Source of the DNA: Clostridia bacterium
GTDB taxonomy: Bacteria; Bacillota; Clostridia; UBA1381
Direction: 5' to 3'
NCBI GenBank assembly: GCA_017415105.1
Contig: JAFQJD010000030.1
Span: 33,039 to 97,038 of the forward strand
DNA: 64,000 nt
Shown: one piece after another, positions 60,850-64,000 of the stretch
How positions within the stretch are numbered: position 1 is the first letter of the stretch
Layout: each line of letters begins with the position of its first letter
The notes under the pieces: generated by a model
What the model was told of the DNA's origin: nothing
Seen by the model: only the letters and a program-made list of their open reading frames with translations
Databases searched by the model: none
Program-made: the position numbers and the translations under genes

Positions 60850-62310
60850 ATGAAAAAATCTAAAACATATTGTAACCCATTATCGGTAGCAGATGTAAAA
60901 AGCGGTCGATGGCTTGATACAAGTCTTACAAATACAGATCCACGTGATTTTAACGACTACCGTTCGATATCCGATCCGAGTGTGATATATCACGACGGAA
61001 AATGGATAATGTATCCGAGTTACAGTGTTGCCTATGTATCTGAAGATTTTGTGCACTGGAAGCACGTTGATATTGGCGTAAGTGATTTAAGGTATAGTCC
61101 GGCGGTCGTGGAGTTCCGTGGAAAATGGTATCTTGCAGGCCACGGAATGACTGAAATGTATGTAGCAGACAGTCCGCTCGGCCCGTTTGAACTGTGCGGT
61201 CATATAACCGATGCCAATGGGAACCGCAAGGTTACACTTGACGGATGCTTTCTTGCAGATGGTGACAGATTATATTTCTACTGGTGTGAAATGGAAGACG
61301 GTGGCAGTAAAGTTGAATACAGAACCGGTACTGTCGGAGTGGAGCTTGACCCTGAAAAACCGTGGCAGATGCTCGGTGAGCCGGTAAGAATAAATGAATT
61401 CAACCCGGAGCAGGTATGGCAGAGAATGGGTGCATATAACCAGAACGAGCGAATGGGCTGGATTGAGGGACAGTGGATGCAAAAGATAGGGGACAGATAC
61501 TATCTTTTATATTCCGGCTGTGGCACAGAGCACTCTACATATGCAAACGGTGTAATGTATTCTGACGAAGGCCCGTTATCGGGATTTAAACCGCAGAAAA
61601 GACACGATCCTTTGACCTCAAAACGTACAGGGCTTATGCGTGGTGCAGGTCACGGATGTATTGTAGAAGGCCCTGATAACACATTGTGGACTTTTTATAC
61701 CTGTATTTTTAACTATAACCATATGTTTGAGCGAAGAATAGGAATGGACCCGTTAGGTATTGGTGATAACGGTGAGCTTTACTGTGCCGAGGTAACGGAA
61801 ACACCGCAGTATGCACCGGGTATCAGAAAAAATCCCGAAGCGGGAAATGGTACCGGATGGCTTCCGCTTACGTTTATGCAACGCCCGACGGCGACAAGTC
61901 ATGCACCGGGACGTGATCCTCTTTATGCATCAGACGAGAGCGTTCTTACATGGTGGCAACCATCTGATGGTGATAATGAACCGGCAATCACATTCCGCCT
62001 TGGTGATAAGACGAAATACGAAATTCATTCAGTCCGCATTATATGGCGTGATATAAATATGGAAACACTTGATGGAATATACCCGGGTGCTTTTCAGTAC
62101 GTGGTAGAATATGCCCCGACACCTGATATGGATAAATGGGATATACTTATTGATGCATCGGAAAATGAAGACGATTTATGCATTGACTACAGAGAAACAG
62201 AACCAGTTTTTGCATACTCTGTGCGTTTACGCATACTTGGTGCACCGGAAGGTATTACCCCCGGACTTGTAAGCCTTACAGCATTCGGTAATTGTATAAA
62301 GGAGGGTTAA
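60850..62310 (+). CDS. GH43-like glycoside hydrolase
   Basis: 486 aa, no signal peptide. Beta-propeller signs: the catalytic base region SISDPSVIYHDGKWIMYPS, SPAVVEFRGKWYLAGHG, LDGCFLADGDRLYFYW, and the general-acid-like WIEGQWMQKIGDRYYLLYSG. The last about 130 residues form a beta-sandwich of the coagulation-factor 5/8 or CBM kind (ITFRLGDKTKYEIHSVRIIW). ATG at 60850 follows GAGGGA. GH43 enzymes cleave arabino- or xylo-side chains. The intracellular location implies action on imported oligosaccharides. The GH32-like gene follows 4 bases later. Confidence 0.83.
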   Translation: MKKSKTYCNPLSVADVKSGRWLDTSLTNTDPRDFNDYRSISDPSVIYHDGKWIMYPSYSVAYVSEDFVHWKHVDIGVSDLRYSPAVVEFRGKWYLAGHGMTEMYVADSPLGPFELCGHITDANGNRKVTLDGCFLADGDRLYFYWCEMEDGGSKVEYRTGTVGVELDPEKPWQMLGEPVRINEFNPEQVWQRMGAYNQNERMGWIEGQWMQKIGDRYYLLYSGCGTEHSTYANGVMYSDEGPLSGFKPQKRHDPLTSKRTGLMRGAGHGCIVEGPDNTLWTFYTCIFNYNHMFERRIGMDPLGIGDNGELYCAEVTETPQYAPGIRKNPEAGNGTGWLPLTFMQRPTATSHAPGRDPLYASDESVLTWWQPSDGDNEPAITFRLGDKTKYEIHSVRIIWRDINMETLDGIYPGAFQYVVEYAPTPDMDKWDILIDASENEDDLCIDYRETEPVFAYSVRLRILGAPEGITPGLVSLTAFGNCIKEG

Positions 62311-62314
62311 GTCG

Positions 62315-63823
62315 ATGAACTTTAAACCGGAAAAATATCATCTTGGCGATACGTGGCATTATTCGGACGGAGAAAATGTTCATGCATTCTATATGCAGAA
62401 TATTTCTTTTGATAATACAGAAGAGCCTGAAAGCGGTTCACTCGGTCACGCAATAAGCCGTGATATGATAAACTGGCAGGAGCTCAAGCCTGCAATATTG
62501 CGTGGTCAGCCGGATAGCTACGATGAGATGGATTTATGGACAGGCTGTGTTTTTGTTCATAATGGAAAATGGTATCTTTATTATACCGCACGTCCGAAAA
62601 ACGCACCGCTTGCAAATTCAATTTGTCTTGCGACATCTGATGACGGAATAAACTTTAAAAAGCATCCCGAAAATCCTGTAATAGTGCCTGATGCGCGTTA
62701 TTATAACAATGCAGAGAACATATCAAATCTTGCAGTTCATTCAAATCACGAGATGTCGCTTGTAGACTGCCGTGATCTGCACGTTGTACGTGATGAGGAA
62801 AAGGGTATCTGGTGGGGATTTTTTGCAGTAAGACGTCCGGCAGATGAATGTAGTGAAACATCAGTTATCGGTCTTGCAAAATCAAAAGATTTAATACATT
62901 GGGAACAGCTTGAGCCGTGCTTCTGCCCGGATAAATACGGATGTATTGAAACGCCTGATGTTTTTGAAATGAACGGAAAATGGTATATGCTCTGCCTTTC
63001 GGGTAATGAATACGGTCAGCGTAACCGTACAGGTGATCCGAACCTCACAGGACGTATTACAATATGGGCAGTTGCTGATAAAGTAGAAGGTCCGTACAGG
63101 GAATGTACAGATAATGCACTTCTCGGTGCAATGGATTTTAACGGTATCTGTGCAAAGACATTCCTGCATAATGATAAGCGTTACCTTTTCTACACTGAGG
63201 CATTTACTTTGGCTGACGGTGGTATAGAATGTTATCATTCACTGCCAAAAGAAGTTGTTACAGACGATGCTGCAAGACTGCATCTTAAGTGGTTTAAGGG
63301 CATTGATGATCTTTATAAAACCGGACAGCAATGCCTGTCAAAAGAGCTTTCCATAGAAAACACAGGGCGTTGGGGAACAATTGCAAAATGGAATTTTGAT
63401 AAAAATTTGGTAACGGTACATCCGAAGCACGACTACTGTGTGCAGATGTTTGATATATCGGCAAAAAACTGTGTTCTTGAAACGACCATACACCGTGATG
63501 ACTGCATTGCGGCAGGCTTCATTTTTGATGTTGATGGCGATAATATATTCTGCGATAATAAGATTGCCATGCTTGACTTTAAGGAAAAAGAGGTATGGCT
63601 AACCCGTGCACGTAACTTTAAAAAGACTGCGGCAAGGTGTATAAACCTCAAGGGCGACACATTCAGGATTAAAGTGCTGTGTTACGGAAAGACAGTAGAG
63701 GTCTATGTAAATGACGAACTTTATGTACATCATCTTTATGAAAGAAAAGGTGGCAAAATTGGTCTTTTTGCAGATATGGGAAAGGTGACATTTAAAGACA
63801 GCATTATCAATGTAATTGAATAA
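62315..63823 (+). CDS. GH32-like (clan GH-J) glycoside hydrolase
   Basis: 502 aa, no signal peptide. N-terminal five-bladed propeller: HLGDTWHYSDGENVHAFYMQ in the place of the usual WMNDPNG nucleophile motif, DLWTGCVF, the RDP-like CRDLHVVRD, and the acid/base motif ETPDVFEMNGKWYML (EC-P-D in classic GH32). The C-terminal about 150 residues look like the GH32 beta-sandwich (ENTGRWGTIAKW, HHLYERKGGKIGLFAD). The changed motifs suggest a substrate other than plain inulin or sucrose. Operon with the GH43 gene. Confidence 0.8.
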   Translation: MNFKPEKYHLGDTWHYSDGENVHAFYMQNISFDNTEEPESGSLGHAISRDMINWQELKPAILRGQPDSYDEMDLWTGCVFVHNGKWYLYYTARPKNAPLANSICLATSDDGINFKKHPENPVIVPDARYYNNAENISNLAVHSNHEMSLVDCRDLHVVRDEEKGIWWGFFAVRRPADECSETSVIGLAKSKDLIHWEQLEPCFCPDKYGCIETPDVFEMNGKWYMLCLSGNEYGQRNRTGDPNLTGRITIWAVADKVEGPYRECTDNALLGAMDFNGICAKTFLHNDKRYLFYTEAFTLADGGIECYHSLPKEVVTDDAARLHLKWFKGIDDLYKTGQQCLSKELSIENTGRWGTIAKWNFDKNLVTVHPKHDYCVQMFDISAKNCVLETTIHRDDCIAAGFIFDVDGDNIFCDNKIAMLDFKEKEVWLTRARNFKKTAARCINLKGDTFRIKVLCYGKTVEVYVNDELYVHHLYERKGGKIGLFADMGKVTFKDSIINVIE

Positions 63824-63840
63824 ACGGAAATCTTTATTAA

Positions 63841-63865
63841 AATCACATCGAATGATGTGATTTTT
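63841..63865 (+). terminator. intrinsic terminator of GH43-GH32 operon
   Basis: 9-bp perfect stem aatcacatc / gatgtgatt with loop gaat, then TTT. The next base begins a mobile-element end. Confidence 0.82.
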
Positions 63866-64000
63866 CAGACTGTCGAAAAAGTCCAGAAAAGTCTGGGCTT
63901 TTTCTTCGTTTTATGGTATAATATCCTTGGGTGATGAAATATGATGCAAAAAGGATATGAAAACAGATATCAAATAGAGATGATAAGTATAGAGGACTTG
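63866..64000 (+). mobile_element. left end of IS1182-like insertion sequence (runs off window)
   Basis: Begins cagactgtcgaaaaagtc, identical over 18 bases to the reverse complement of the right end of the MITE at 33962-34204. A 12-bp hairpin (63876-63887 with 63892-63903) ending in TTTTTC follows and may block read-through into the element. Then come an extended -10 TGGTATAAT (TATAAT at 63917-63922) and a transposase-like start at 63941. It sits directly behind a terminator, as both MITEs do. Confidence 0.65.
63941..64000 (+). CDS. transposase N-terminus, IS1182-like (partial)
   Basis: Frame open to the window end, giving MMQKGYENRYQIEMISIEDL. The ENR-x-Q-x-EM-x-S-I-E-D-L pattern matches my memory of the start of IS1182-group (DUF772-type) transposases, where it continues as VP-x-DHLLRKI. 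Only 20 residues are visible, so the call rests on this motif plus the terminal-repeat and promoter context just upstream. Confidence 0.58.
   Translation, partial: MMQKGYENRYQIEMISIEDL

Noticed and set aside
1..64000. CRISPR arrays, tRNA and rRNA genes, integrase-type prophage or plasmid origins
   Set aside because: No regularly spaced direct repeats, cloverleaf-like segments, rRNA stretches, phage genes or replication-initiator genes were found while reading both strands.

Overview
The window looks like chromosomal DNA of an anaerobic, gut-type Clostridia (Firmicutes). Evidence: a Gram-positive PolC replicase, IreB, a Noc/ParB-like gene beside rsmG, AdhE, formate-tetrahydrofolate ligase, LuxS, a bile-salt-hydrolase-like Ntn enzyme, several plant-glycan hydrolases, AT-rich intergenic regions and many TTGACA-17-TATAAT promoters with AGGAG ribosome sites. 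Genus cannot be fixed from sequence alone. I saw no tRNA, rRNA or CRISPR array.

Layout. 1-2.3 kb: polar amino-acid ABC importer. 2.3-8.0 kb: Dabb protein, polC, tyrS. 8.1-11.1 kb: an SGNH hydrolase gene split by a 2.3-kb IS1595-type element (25-bp terminal repeats, 8-bp target duplication, transposase plus an exported cargo protein). 11.1-17.2 kb: LysR regulator with divergent M20 peptidase, phosphohexomutase, TtcA-like enzyme, acidic-tailed membrane protein. 17.2-23.0 kb (minus): dxs-tlyA-ispE followed by three unknown membrane proteins. 23-29 kb: M18 aminopeptidase, proB, noc-like gene, rsmG, tatD, 5-formyl-THF cyclo-ligase, DJ-1 protein. 29.5-34 kb: rsmD, coiled-coil protein, fhs-tsaE-tsaB-rpiB. 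34-37 kb: GH106-like enzyme. 37-44 kb: PPTase, mtnN-luxS, adhE, a candidate small RNA, stalk-domain exported protein, SLC13-type permease. 44.7-53 kb: a divergent type IIA topoisomerase pair, citrate synthase, TagA-like glycosyltransferase, dTMP kinase, MFS transporter. 53-58 kb: bile-salt-hydrolase-like enzyme, phosphatases, TIM-barrel isomerase, M16 peptidase. 58-64 kb: ireB, TIGR01212 radical SAM, HAD phosphatase, a GH127 remnant, GH43 and GH32-like enzymes, and the left end of an IS1182-like element.

The most unusual content is non-coding. Two 243-bp elements (33962-34204 and 44309-44551, opposite orientations) each sit inside a duplicated copy of a gene's own terminator hairpin. Their internal hairpins differ between copies by compensating base changes. 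One of their ends matches, over 18 bases, the end of a transposase-bearing element that starts at 63866, also directly behind a terminator. They look like non-autonomous, terminator-seeking relatives of that IS. A second repeat family of about 90-96 bp lies just after two unrelated peptidase genes. A roughly 156-nt structured RNA with its own promoter and terminator is predicted on the minus strand between adhE and the stalk-domain gene.

Functional links: dxs and ispE serve isoprenoid synthesis; mtnN and luxS recycle S-adenosylhomocysteine; fhs and the cyclo-ligase serve one-carbon metabolism; tsaE and tsaB serve t6A tRNA modification; the GH106/127/43/32 genes and the bile-salt-hydrolase-like gene fit life in an animal gut.
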